In this document: in pieces, positions 46,755 to 57,828 of the stretch
How positions within the stretch are numbered: the stretch's first letter is position 1
Layout of the letters: each line of letters begins with the position of its first letter
NCBI RefSeq assembly: GCF_033118175.1
Contig: NC_083699.1
Span: forward strand, 44,861,001 to 44,925,000
DNA length: 64,000 nt
Origin: Dama dama
Lineage: Eukaryota > Chordata > Mammalia > Artiodactyla > Cervidae
Reading direction: 5' to 3'
The notes under the pieces: generated by a model
Told to the model about the DNA's origin: nothing
Database searches by the model: none
Seen by the model: only the letters and a program-made list of their open reading frames with translations
Program-made: the position numbers and the translations under genes

Positions 46755-46950
46755 TACTCACTCAGTTGTGTCTGACTCTTTGCGACCCCATGGACTGTAG
46801 CCCACCAGGCTCCTCTGTCCATGGAATTCCCCAGGCAAGAGTACTGGAATGGGTAGCCATTCCCTTCTCCAGGGGATCTTCATGACCCAGGGATCAAACC
46901 TGGGTCTCCCGCATTGCAGGCAGATTCTTTACTGACCACTACCAGGGAAG
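46755..46950 (-). repeat. Bov-tA SINE (left arm of fold-back)
   Basis: Inverted Bov-tA: ACTCACTCAGTTGTGTCTGA, CGACCCCATGGACTGTAGCC, GCATTGCAGGCAGATTCTTT, ending CCACTACCAGGGAAG. Its right part pairs with 46951-47047. Confidence 0.93.
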
Positions 46951-47047
46951 TGGTGGTCAAAGAATCTGCCTGCAATGCGGGAGACCCAGATTTGATCCCT
47001 GGGTCAGGAAGATTCCCTGGAGAAAGGAATGGCTACTCACTCCAGTA
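46951..47047 (+). repeat. Inverted Bov-tA copy (right arm of fold-back)
   Basis: TGGTGGTCAAAGAATCTGCC to CTACTCACTCCAGTA. This is nearly the reverse complement of 46841-46941 and lacks the GGGCTTCCCTGG start of a normal SINE head. It shares the GGAATGGCTAC variant with the left arm. The centre is a 9-base CCAGGGAAG loop. Confidence 0.9.
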
Positions 47048-47074
47048 GAAAATTTAAACACCACTGCTACTTTT

Positions 47075-47112
47075 AGGGACTTCCCTGGTGGCTCAGATGG
47101 TAAAAGAAGATA
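47075..47112 (+). repeat. SINE tRNA-head fragment
   Basis: GGGACTTCCCTGGTGGCTCA followed by GATGGTAAAAGAAGATACC. Truncated after the head. Confidence 0.75.
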
Positions 47113-50059
47113 CCAGGGACTTGCCCAAATGATTTAGACCAGGTGACCATGTCCTTTTCTCCTCTGTGTCCTGGTCAGAAAAGCACATTGGGTACAAGTA
47201 GTGCGGGCCTTGGGTTTGGGGCACTTTCTCATGTTCTTTTTCTCAAATATTTCAAACATTTCTTTCTGAGAAAATACATCAGAGGTATCCCCTAGTTGTC
47301 AATTTGTCAGTCAGGACCCCTCACTGTGCATCTTTTTTCTAGATTCCTGTCCCTATCAGAAGCCACCTTCCAAGCTACAGAGCAGTCAGCCTGTATGTCC
47401 TCACCACAGGACCTCCCCAGCCCAGCCCCCCACGGGTCCAGCTGCTGTTTTGTGTGAGCAGAAGTCATGAAAGCTCAGTTGGAGGCTGAGATCCAAGCTA
47501 TCAAGTCTGAAAGGAATCCAGCAGGTAACTGAGCTTCATCTGATACTTCCTTCGCTAATTGGTCTTCGAATACCCTTTGCAATCACAGTGTCAGGGGGTG
47601 CACACCCTGTGAGGTCACCAGCTCCCACCTCTGTCCACGCTGACTAATAAGGCAGCAGTCTCCGTGTCAGCCTGAAGCCATTCCCACTGTGGTCTTCACC
47701 CATTGGTGGAGCCACCAGATCCAAGTCAGAACTTTCTCTCTCAGGGTAACCCCTTCAAGTATTTGAATGCCATTCTGGCATCTCTCGAATCTCCATTTTT
47801 CCAGGTTAAACTTTTCCTGCTCTTTTACTCACTGCCTCTAAGATCTAGTTCGTCTCAAGAACCATGCTTAGAATAAGTCCCTTTTGGCCAAGGTTTTAGG
47901 GCTGTTTGGTGGGTGAGGAACCAGAGTTTTCCACCCCTGTTCCCTGCCAGCTGCGTGTGAATTGCTGAGGATGGAATCACTTCTGAGCAAGACAAAAGCA
48001 ACTGGGGTGCAGAAAAACAAACACACACCTGTGGTTTGGGGTTTTGTTTTAATACACCTCTAGTCCAAGGCTGGCAGGCTGCCTGACATTCTTTTGAACT
48101 GGAGGCGCTGGTATTACAAAGGCTTGCCTCTCTGCACCTGACAAAGAAGAAATTCACTCTTTGTTTGACCATGAGATCACACCCTGCACCCTGCCTGCTG
48201 GAGCTTAGCAATTAGGAGGCATTTGGAGGTTACAGAAGGTTTGCTCAGAAGATGTGTGTCCGAGGTCTGGGTGTGCTCTCCTTCCCCTGAATCTCAGCTT
48301 TCTCATCTGTAAAGTGGGGATGGTAAGCCTTTCCTTGTCTGAGTTCTGGGAGAACTATGTAACTCAGATGGCTAGTGGAGGTGACATAATTGGTGAGAGG
48401 GGGCTCTTCAAGAATGGTGCACCCATGCTTGCTCATCACTAGCCTGTAGGCTGTCTCCAGCTTGCCCACAACTTTTGAAAAATGAGAACAACTATTAGTT
48501 TTAGAAAAGACATTTAGAACTGTCGTATCATTGCCAAGACTGACTTTTTAAAAGGAAACATTCCTTTCTATACTGAGGAAAACAATGATCCTGCAGCTTG
48601 TTTTAATGATTCTTCACACCCTGTTTTAAAACCAGAAGCAAAAAGGTACCTTTGTGGCTGAGAAACACCATGTTCCAGAATTATCTGCAGTCACAGGGCA
48701 CTGACAATGCTCGGGAGTTCAGCCGAGGAAGGGAATGCTTGCAGATACTCTTGGTAAGTAGCCAAGTCAGTCAGGGACTCACTCTCTGCCCCAAATATTT
48801 ACTTAGAATTAGCTTTTTTCATGAAAATGTTGCCTTTGCCTTAAAAATACTATTTGTGGATGTTTTCCTAGAATTCAGTGTTGTCTGCTGAGCTAACAGA
48901 CACCTGGGTGTTTTCTATGCCAAGTGAATTCAATATAACCAAACTGTAGGAGTGATAAATTAAGGGAAATTTTTGCTTTCTAAAAACTAAAGCCTCAAAC
49001 TTAAGAAATGCATAGGTTGTACGAGGACTTATGTTAATGATAATATAATGTTGTAGCACAAGATTAACTTTTCTCAAAAATAATAGGACAGAAGGGCAAA
49101 AATTTCTGGAATTGGGCACGCAAGATGAGGGGTTCCTAAAACAAAGAAGACCACAGGGTCAGGCTTCAGTTTAGTGGACAGTTCTAGTGCTCTGTGATGT
49201 AGGATACATCCCTTTCTTTCCCAGGAATATAAGCCAGACCAACTAGACAATTTGTGCGTATGCTTGTTAAAAAATTAAGAATTTCAAGATGGCAACAGTG
49301 AGTACTAAACCAAGAATGGGACATTTCTGAGCTCTGGTTTGACCACCAGATTGCACACCCATGAAGCCAGCCCCAAGGAGACTATACTTCCAAGCTCCTT
49401 TGCCTAATTCCCGGTTAATGAATTGTGGATGATGGGAGAGATGTGTGCCACCTTGGCACAGTGAAGAGCCTCCATCTTCCTTCCCTATCTCAGTATACAT
49501 GGAGTCCTTGCGTTGAGTCAGTGGAACCATCAGATTGGATGGTTCCTCCTCAGTCACCATCCTGAGAGGGGCTATTCTAAAGAGTCACCTGGATCAAGAA
49601 AGACGTTCTTGACTGTAAAGACACTGAAATACTGGAGTTGCTTGTTATTACTGCATTGACTTAGCTATCCTTACTAATACACAGGAGAGGCCAGAAATAG
49701 AAGAAAACATCTCAGATCTGAAAAGTACCACAAAGGAAAGAAAACCAGACAGTAAAGAGCAGTGTGACGGTTCTCAAGCTTTTTTTTTTTTTTTTTCCAT
49801 CAATGAAATAAGAATTCAAAAATGATCTTTAACATGTTTATAGTTTATGCTACTTTCCCTCAACTCATTAAAAAATATACTATCTAAGAAGAAAGATTAC
49901 ATATTCTCCTTCTCTTTCAGCTAGGCAATCTCTTGGCCCATTAACATCCCTGGGCTATTCTTGAGTCATTGAACACCTCTAATACTTTCAGAAGTCAGGA
50001 GAAAAGTGCTCTCTTTAGGGCAGTGTTCAGCTCTGTAGAAAGTATCTTATCAAAAAGAC
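47113..50059. other. Region downstream of ATP13A4, mostly unassigned
   Basis: A MIR-like stretch at about 48285-48375 (TCAGCTTTCTCATCTGTAAA, GTGGGGATGG). At 49290-49690 there is an old repeat-like segment ending CTATCCTTACTAATACACAG, family not assigned. A T tract at about 49780-49797. The 118-codon minus-strand frame at 47855-48211 has no recognisable domain. Confidence 0.4.
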
Positions 50060-50065
50060 TTTAAT
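50060..50065 (-). promoter_or_regulatory. Candidate poly(A) signal of ATP13A4
   Basis: ATTAAA on the minus strand, about 150 bases after the ATP13A4 stop. It is the nearest standard variant signal seen. A GT-rich downstream element is not obvious, so a more distal signal is equally possible. Confidence 0.3.
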
Positions 50066-50214
50066 TTGCCACCATAATTGGATAGGTTTTTGATTCCAGA
50101 ACCTCCAGCTGATATTATAAGAGTCTTGTTGCTTAAAAAATAAAATAAAATAACTGAAATTGGTCCCTTTTGTCATTGTTTCTATGTTATATAAACTCGG
50201 ATATCACATTGTCT

Positions 50215-50427
50215 TCATAGTTGATCCTCGTTGCTCTCAAACACTGGGTTGCTGTAAGACACTCCCCTGCCACATCCTGGCATATCAGAGTAGGAGGTCT
50301 GGTTTATTGGGGGCCAACTGGGGTCATTTGCCAACGCTCTCTGCCATATCCGATACTGGCTTTTTGATTGATAGCCAAAACATCTTTTGATTGTCATCCA
50401 CAGGGCTCTATTTTCAATAATGGCCTC
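50215..50427 (-). CDS. ATP13A4: ATP13A4 terminal coding exon with stop
   Basis: 70 codons plus stop (50215-50217). It begins EAIIENRALWMTIKRCFGYQ after the acceptor TATTTTGCAG/GAGGCC and ends VFESNEDQL. The tail contains the conserved cytosolic block GYQSKSQYRIWQ and NDPSWPPINQTSYSD, characteristic of ATP13A4/ATP13A5. The exon starts in phase 0, matching the previous exon. The open frame extends 20 codons further upstream into intron. Confidence 0.97.
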   Translation of the reverse strand, partial: EAIIENRALWMTIKRCFGYQSKSQYRIWQRALANDPSWPPINQTSYSDMPGCGRGVSYSNPVFESNEDQL

Positions 50428-50699
50428 CTGCAAAATAAAAGAGTTATTGTTTACAATCAGAGGTTGTTTCCAGGATATAGTCCTCATGAGGCACTACCAC
50501 ACTGACTGCTTCAATCTAGCTTGACAAAGATCTTGAGTCTCTGCCTCCCAAGGTGTTTTCACACGAGAGGTCAAGGCCTCTAAAACTTTTACATTTAAGA
50601 AACACTTCTGGAAGAGAGTTTCTGAAACAGAAACATAGCTTGAGGTAGTCTGCCTCAAGGATGAAATTTCTTTTGAATTTCATGTGTATCTTAAATGTG

Positions 50700-51008
50700 A
50701 AGTGAAAGTCAATGAGTTGTATCGGACTCTTTGCAATCCCATGGTCTTTACAGTCCATGGAATTCTCCAGGCCAAAATATTAGAGTGGGTAGCCTTTCCC
50801 TTCTGCAGGGGATCTTCCCAACCCAGGGATCCAACTCAGGTCTCCCGCATTGCAGGCAGATTCTTTACCAGCTGAGCCACAGGTGAAGCCCAAGAATACT
50901 GAAGTGGGTAGCCTATCCCTTCCCCAGCGGATCTTCCTGACCCAGTAATTGAACCGGGGTCTCCTGCATTGCAGGTGGATTCTTTACCAACTGAGCTATT
51001 AGGGAAAC
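50700..51008 (-). repeat. Composite Bov-tA SINE (two heads)
   Basis: Inverted composite: a Bov-tA (CTCCAGGCCAAAATATTAGA, TTCTTTACCAGCTGAGCCAC) joined to a second partial unit (AAGAATACTGAAGTGGGTAG, TTCTTTACCAACTGAGCTAT). The 'GGGTAGCC' variant occurs in both. This arrangement is a common ruminant composite form. Confidence 0.88.
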
Positions 51009-51189
51009 AGTAAAAGCATCTAAATGCTGCAGTTTACTCCATATCACATCTATACATGATTTAATATGCTGCTGCTGATTTAATACAAATGACACTTAAA
51101 ATACCAAATAGTATTGACCGTACAGAAACCAAGTGCATCCCAGCATATCATTGTGTAACCATGAACACAGGTAAAATTGGGAATGTGGG

Positions 51190-51365
51190 CCACAGTTTTG
51201 GAATTGGACAGATTTGGATCTAAGTCCCAGCTCTGACACCTAACTCCTGTGTGCAAATTAATTACCCCATCTGAGCCTCAGTGATTAGAAATAATAATTC
51301 TGTCCTCTTAGATTTGTCATTGGGATTGTATGACTCCTGTTACAATGCAGGGCATGGCATGGCAT
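51190..51365 (+). repeat. MIR SINE
   Basis: TTGGATCTAAGTCCCAGCTC, CATCTGAGCCTCAGTGATTA and GGGATTGTATGACTCCTGTT follow the MIR order. Located in the last ATP13A4 intron. Confidence 0.8.
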
Positions 51366-52436
51366 AGCTGCCTCCCTTTACCATTCTTCTGAACTATTCA
51401 TTTAACAAAGGGTTTGGCATTGCAGCCTTTTTCATATAAACCTCTAAACTTCACCTACAAATGTTTCATTGCAATCCTTTTCCTAAGATAGCAAAAGATA
51501 TGTCTCTTCAAAAGTATTTTATGTCATGAGTTAAACTGAACCTTGAATAGAGCCCAAGTTATAACTTATAACACATAGTGCCTAAGAGGTTATCATGTTA
51601 ATTTCATTGTTTTATCACATGTGGTCACAGAGATAGACCATTTTAGAAGTTATCATGAAAGAAACAAAGAGGAAAATATGAGGGCCTAAGAGGTTCCTTA
51701 GAATTAGAACTAGTTTTGGTGTCTGTCAGTGGTATTTTTGCTAAACAGAAAGAGTTAATTCTGTAGGATTCTACAAGGAATTTTGCTAGAGATAGTGGTT
51801 TCCTAAAATCCACCCATCTTTGACATCTGAGTCCACTGCTTATGGAAACCAAAGAGAGGAGTTAGTCTGAATATTCCTCTAAAAACTGATCATCTGCTGA
51901 TCAGTTAAACACTCGCATAGCCATCTCATCAGCATCTTGGAAACCTTAGGAAACACCTCGCCAGACCTGTTCTTCTACATTCCCACAGCAAAGTTTTTTT
52001 GTCCTCCTTAATTAACTAGAGAACAGTAGGTCTCTTTAAAGCCAGGATAAGGTAGGATCATGGGTATTTAATTAAAGGTTTTAAAATCTAACTTACATCC
52101 AGGAAATCTTAGCAGGCTTCAGACAAAACAAATCAACACAGACACACACACACAGAAAGACTTTAGTGCTCTCCACCATATCTGGAACTTTGTTACAATT
52201 CTAGAAATGTGATAACCTATATTACTTTGCTGCTCTGAAAGGGGAAACCAAAGAAAGCACTGAGATATTTGTCCTGTCATTCTACATTGTAAATTAGATA
52301 CACAAGGAGAAACAAAAGCAAAGCCTTGATAATCTACAATTTCTCTAAAAAACAAACAAGAAACAACAAAAATTTTATCACATGAACTCTTTTGATAAAC
52401 AATTCAAATAATTCATATATATCTATATATACACAC

Positions 52437-52437
<1 letters not shown>
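51366..52437. other. ATP13A4 last intron, unassigned
   Basis: Non-coding, with a short CA repeat near 52139-52153. No exon or nameable repeat recognised. Confidence 0.4.

Positions 52438-52490
<53 letters not shown>
52438..52490. repeat. (TA)n microsatellite
   Basis: About 26 uninterrupted TA units, preceded by ATATATCTATATATACACACG and followed by ACACTTACATA. It lies in the last ATP13A4 intron. Confidence 0.97.
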
Positions 52491-52494
<4 letters not shown>

Positions 52495-52731
52495 TTACAT
52501 ATCCACACAAATACATAAGTAATACAAGGAAGGCTGTTAAAGCTGTCCAAATTAGCTCCTCTGCCTATAAGAAGGAGGTTAGATCGTGAGATTAGCAAGT
52601 ATAATAAGGTTTCATCCAGACTTGTTTCGTGCATATCAAATTACCCTCTCCAAATGTGGGGGTGGGGGTGGAGGAGTGGGTGTGGAGGTGGACAGGCTCA
52701 CTTCTTAAATTTAAGAATTGAATAAACCTTT

Positions 52732-53129
52732 ATGCTCAGTAGTGTCCAACTCCTTGTGACCCTATTGACCTCATCCTGCCAGGCTTACCTGGTGGTGGTT
52801 TAGTCTCTAAGTCATGTCCGACTCTCGTGACTCCATGGCCTGTAGCCTTCCAACCTCCTCTGTCTATGGGATTCTCCAAACTTCTCCAGAAGATCTTCCC
52901 AACCCATCAATCAAACCCAGGTCTCCTGCATTGCAGGCAGACTCTTTACTGACTGAGCCATGAGGGAAGCCCTTTGCCAGACTCCTCTGTCCATGCAATT
53001 TGCCAGGCAAGAATACTGGAGTGGATTGCCATTTCCTTCTCCAGGAAATCTTCCCAAGCCAGAGATAGAACCCATGTCTCCTGTATTGGTAGGTGGATTC
53101 TTTACCACTGAGCCACCTGGGAAGCCCAA
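52732..53129 (-). repeat. Bov-tA SINE split by another SINE
   Basis: The outer element has a left part at 52732-52785 (CTCAGTAGTGTCCAACTCC ... TGCCAGGCT) and resumes at 52975 (TGCCAGACTCCTCTGTCC), ending in the head TTTACCACTGAGCCACCTGG. An inner SINE occupies 52786-52974. Confidence 0.88.
52786..52974 (-). repeat. Inner Bov-tA SINE (nested)
   Basis: Inverted Bov-tA (GGTTTAGTCTCTAAGTCATG, CTCTGTCTATGGGATTCTCC, TTTACTGACTGAGCCATGAG) inside the outer SINE. It is flanked by TGCCAGGCT (52777-52785) and TGCCAGACT (52975-52983), a 9-bp direct repeat with one mismatch. Confidence 0.87.
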
Positions 53130-53139
53130 CTCTATGAGA

Positions 53140-53280
53140 TGAGTTACTATTATTATCATCATTTTGCAGATGAGGAAACAGAGACTCAGAGTAAGTGTAG
53201 CAACTTGACCAAAATCAGCCAGCAAGAAAGGGTGGAGCCAGGATTCAAAGTCAAGTAGTCTACCCTGCAAGTATATTCTT
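53140..53280 (-). repeat. MIR SINE
   Basis: TTATTATCATCATTTTGCAG, ATGAGGAAACAGAGACTCAG, AGAAAGGGTGGAGCCAGGAT: a clear inverted MIR. Confidence 0.88.
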
Positions 53281-53639
53281 AACAGCAAATATACTGAAGA
53301 AGAATGGTTTTCTGTAGGGGAATTACGGCTTTGTTGCTTGATTACCCTGCAATACTTTCCTCCTGGCTCCTCCTTGCCACCTTAAAAAAATTATAACTAG
53401 TCCAGGACAATTTGTCTAAGTTTTTGGCATAGATCCACTTTACCAGAATCCTTTTCTACTAAAGCTGACAATGAGACATAGTTCTAAGCAATGAGGCATG
53501 AGAGGAAGCTCACTGGTAAGCCGCAGGAAAAATTTTTGTTCCCTGATAAAAGGTTCATACTTGTGAGAAAAAAAGCTTGCTGGTACCTCTTCTTCCATTT
53601 TTTTTTTTTTTTTTTACCTGCACTGAAAACAGACCTCAA

Positions 53640-53880
53640 ACCCAACTGACACAGCTACATGGGAGCTAAGCTGAGCACCATAAGCAACAAGCACAAATAT
53701 GAAAGGTCAACTTCTAAGGATGGTGAGACAGAAAGGTGGAAGAACGCAGATTCCCAATGATGCCATAGAGACCCTAAACTAGATCTGAAGCCACTGGTTT
53801 CCAATCTTCTTGCTAAGTGAGTCAGTAAATATCTTTATTGTTTAAACCACTGTGAGCTGAGCTTTGCTACTCGTCCAACT
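53640..53880 (+). repeat. Ancient repeat, family not assigned
   Basis: A TATCTTTATTGTTTAAACCA then CTGTGAGCTGAGCTTTGCTA end resembles a common ancient eutherian repeat end. The left boundary is a T tract (about 53598-53616). Family uncertain. Confidence 0.35.
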
Positions 53881-54142
53881 GATCCATGCATCAGGAAAAA
53901 TTCATAGACGGGATAATATCACAGCTGTGCCACAGAGGATGGGATGGTATTTCAGTATGCAGAAATGGGGAAAGATACTTGAAACAGAGGAAATAAAGTG
54001 ATCATGGACAGGAATAAGATCTATACATAAGATTATCGCTTAAAGGGCAAGGACTATCTTTTTGCAACTCCTTAAGAGGACTCTCCTGGTGATGCTCTTT
54101 GATTAATCTGGTGGCTTTGGGGACCGTATGGTTTAGCATAGG

Positions 54143-54327
54143 GCTCCTTACTGCGGTTCCTGAGTCAGCTGCATCAGAATGACCTGGCAGTCTACTAGAA
54201 AAACTAAAATTTGTGTTTACTGCAGACCTACCAAATCAGAAATGCTGGTGGCAGGGCTGGACAATCTGTGTTCTAACGAGCCCTCCAGGGAATTCTGATG
54301 CCCACTCAAGTTTGGGAGGCCCTGGTT
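54143..54327 (+). repeat. MER5A-like DNA transposon
   Basis: GCTGCATCAGAATGACCTGG, TGCAGACCTACCAAATCAGA, CCAGGGAATTCTGATGCCCA, ending AAGTTTGGGAGGCCCTGG. Confidence 0.82.
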
Positions 54328-54794
54328 TAGCATATAGAGAGAGGCTCCCTACCCTAATTCTATGTCCTGTTCTGCCACCAGCTGCTGTGCGGCCTTCACT
54401 CTGCTCAGTAAAGAAGGCTCTGTGCTTACGAGACACTGCAGGGACGTCAGGCCCTGGGGCCCCCAGCTCACCATGAATCCCCCTCACTGGAACCATCCTG
54501 GGTTTGCGAGAGCAGGATGGGGACAGATGGAGTCTTATAACTCATCCTCCTTCAAACTGGATGCCTTTTCTGGGGTGCAAACTGGATGCCTTAATTCTCC
54601 CTGAGAGTAAGCCTTAAGAATTGGAGATTTTGTCTGATGGTACTGAAGAAGGAGTGAGTAAAGCACGTGGCAAGAGGGGAGGGGAGCACCAGCTCATTTT
54701 ACTGAGGAAATGGAGCATAAAGAGTAAAAGTCGGGAAAAGCTTACTGTGAATCTCATTTCCCATCTGTAAAGTGAAAATGATCCAAGTTGTTCA

Positions 54795-55100
54795 GGGAAA
54801 GAAGCTGGACACAAAAGGCCACACATCATATGATCTCCTTTCTACGAAATGACGAGGATAGGCAAATTCATAGAGACAGAAAGTAGACACATTGTTACCA
54901 GGGGGTGAAGGAGGAAGAAGGGGAAATAAGAAGCAACCACTAATGGGTATGGGATTTCTTTTGGGATAATGAGAATGTTCTGGAATTAGAAAGTGGTGGT
55001 GGTTACACAACTCAGTGAACATACCAAAAAACCACTGAACTGTACACTTTAAATAAGTGAATCTAATATATGTGATTCATATCTCAATTTCAAAAAATAA
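54795..55100 (+). repeat. Old L1 3' end
   Basis: CATCATATGATCTCCTTTCT, AAATTCATAGAGACAGAAAG, GGTGGTTACACAACTCAGTG, CACTGAACTGTACACTTTAA and a terminal ATATCTCAATTTC give an L1M 3' end. Confidence 0.85.
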
Positions 55101-55353
55101 ACTTAGTTGGCTCTCTATATGTGAATTTTATATATGGATAAGACCTTATTCCATCCTCCCCAGGTCCCCTTTACAGACAGGAAAACTAATGCCCCGTTTA
55201 GAATTCATCACAGGAAACCATCATTGCTCACGTTGCCAAGCAAGCGAGCCCCTTGCATTGCTGAACTTTTTTGGCTAACACTGTTCCTTTTCGGACTCCC
55301 AGAGAATGGCCCCCACCAACCCAACCAGGTATCAGTAACTCGAGGGCACTTAC

Positions 55354-55434
55354 CTCCACGACAAGGGACACAATGAAATTGGAGCTGAGCATAATGACAA
55401 TGTAGACCCTCCACAGGACAGGAGTGCAGAGCAG
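55354..55434 (-). CDS. ATP13A4: ATP13A4 coding exon (penultimate)
   Basis: 81 nt, 27 codons: LLCTPVLWRVYIV...FIVSLVVE. The acceptor is TCTCCCACCAG/CTGCTC and the donor is GTGGAG/GTAAGT; both phase 0. It encodes most of the last transmembrane helix of the core. The frame joins ...RRLD of the previous exon to EAIIEN of the next. Confidence 0.96.
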
Positions 55435-55794
55435 CTGGTGGGAGATAAAGTACAATCAGTTTGGAGATAAATCATGCTGCAAAAAGTTCATGCTGTTCAT
55501 AGTGTACTTTTTCATAGGTTGCAAATTACATATGCAATAAACCCATGCATAGACATGTACATTGTATTATATTTATATACATACATATACATTTTATATA
55601 CATAAGTATGTCTATGCATCAATGCACAGAAAATATGGAAGGATTACACTCAATGATTCCAATGACTTGGGGACTGATTGTTTCTTTCTTTTATTTTCCT
55701 TCTTTCTTCTTTTTACCTCTCTGTAATTTCTAAATTTTCTAAAATAAATTTCGTTATTTTGCAAAAAAAAAATAGTAAAAGTGGTTTTTTGGGT

Positions 55795-55932
55795 TTTATT
55801 AAAATTTATATTTATTTGGCTGCATTGAGTCTTAGTTGTAGTATGTGGAATCTAGTTCCTTGTCCAGAGATTGAACCCAGGCTCTCTGTACTGGGAGTAC
55901 AGTCTTAGCCACTGGACCACCAGGGAAGTCCC
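55795..55932 (-). repeat. CHR-type SINE
   Basis: TATTTATTTGGCTGCATTGA, GTCTTAGTTGTAGTATGTGG, and the head CCACTGGACCACCAGGGAAG. The middle is deleted. Confidence 0.86.
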
Positions 55933-57616
55933 CAAAGTGTTTTTTGTTTACTTGCTTTGATTTGTTTTTACGAGGATTACAGGAATGTGGCTCTACTCCC
56001 AGGAGATTCTGAGGGTACACCTGTCAAACCTCTTCTCTGTAGTGTCATATCTCGCTTCAGCTGAGTCCTGGTTTGAGCCCTCAGTCAGGGTTTCCCCCTC
56101 AGGACTGTGCGTACAGCTTCCCAGGCTGTGTCATGACAAGGCTTCTCACCAATACAGAAATCAGGGATGAAACCTATCATCTTATCTTTTGCCCCTCTTT
56201 CTCTCTATCTTCCCTAATCTCTCCCCAGGCACAGAATATTTACATATTCATGTTGAATGGATGAACAAATGAATGAATGAGTGAATCGAAGCCAAGTATA
56301 CTCTTATGGACCTGGCACTGCCTCATACATTGCCTTATAATTTGGTGAGGATAAAAGCTGCACAACTCTATGAAGGGCAGTGATATTAAAATTCGCAGTT
56401 CAAATCCATTTCTAGGAATTTCTCTTACAGATATACATGGCTGAAATAATATATGTGTAAGTTATTTTATTTCAGCTTTGCTGGTAATAGTGAAAAATTA
56501 GAAGCAATTTAATGTTTGTTAATAGGGGACTCATATATATTATGGTGTATGTAAATAGACATTGAAATACTACATTAGCATAAAAAAGAATAAGCAAACA
56601 TTATGTGCTAATATGCAGCAATCACCAAAATATACTTTTACAGGAAAGAGCAAAGTGCAGGATTGTGTATGTGGTTGTGGAAGCCATGAAAATGCTTCAC
56701 CTGGATCTCCTGCTGCTTGGAGGATAAAAGGCAAACACTCCAACTTCCACCAGGCTTAGAATCTACACCATGTTCACCCTGTGACCACACTCTGCATGCA
56801 TGGTCTGCTCAGAGTTAATAAGTGAGGACACCAGGGCTTCTACCTACACTCATTCTTGTGAGACACCTCTGATGGGCACCTTTGGCTTGACTTTCCTGGA
56901 ATTGTGCTGCAGTCTGAAACTTGACCCATTCAGCTCACCTTCCATCTCTCTGTCCTTCAGAGGGATCAGACCCATATCATAGTGTGGCACCCTCCCCACC
57001 TTCACTGTCTGCCTAATCTCTTTCCTCTATGGGTAATTTCTCCAACTTTCTTATACATCTCATCTCACCTGGGCATCTCCATATCAGACGATTTGGACAA
57101 ATGTAATAGTTAGCTATTATTTGTGTAAAAATATGGTAGAATATACCTATAAGAAATGTATATATACACATGTATAATACACATCCAAAAGTATGCAAAG
57201 TAAACTGGTATTGTAAGTTGTCTCCAGAGAGAGGGAATGGTAACCCGGGAACAAGGATGACAAGGGAGATTTTCACTACACAATTTCTCTAACTTTTGAA
57301 TTTTAAACTATGAGAATGTTTTCTCTATTTTAAAAAAATTATGAATTTTTTAAAAAATGAGCAATAACTAGGTTGCAAAGCAGCAGGATTCCACTTAAAA
57401 TAAACTTCATAACTCAGTCAAATACACATTTATAATATATGATTTTTCAAAGATGGAAGGATCCACTCAATAATGTTATAATTTTCCTTACCTGCATAGT
57501 TTTATTTTCTAAAATGTACCCATAATTTTATGAAATAATAAAAAAATTATTTTTAATGTGAAGAATAATTCTTTGCACAATCTTTTGAAGTCATGCAAAA
57601 GAGTTTTCACTATTTT

Positions 57617-57828
57617 GTTGTTGTTTAGTCCACTAAATTGTTTCTGACTCTTTGAGATCCCATGGACTGTAGCCTACCAGGCTCCTCTGTCCATGGGATT
57701 TCCCAGGCAAGAATACTGGAATGGGTTGCCATTTCCTTCTCCAGGGGATCTTCCTGACCCAGGGATCAAACCTGCGTCTCCTACATTGGCAGACAAATTC
57801 TTTACTGCTGAGCCACCAGGGAAGCCCC
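57617..57828 (-). repeat. Bov-tA SINE
   Basis: Full-length inverted Bov-tA starting TTGTTGTTGTTTAGTCCACT, with TCCCATGGACTGTAGCCTAC and the head CTGCTGAGCCACCAGGGAAG. Confidence 0.94.

Noticed and set aside
47855..48211. 118-codon minus-strand open frame
   Set aside because: No recognisable domain. Cys/Ser-rich translation looks like chance.
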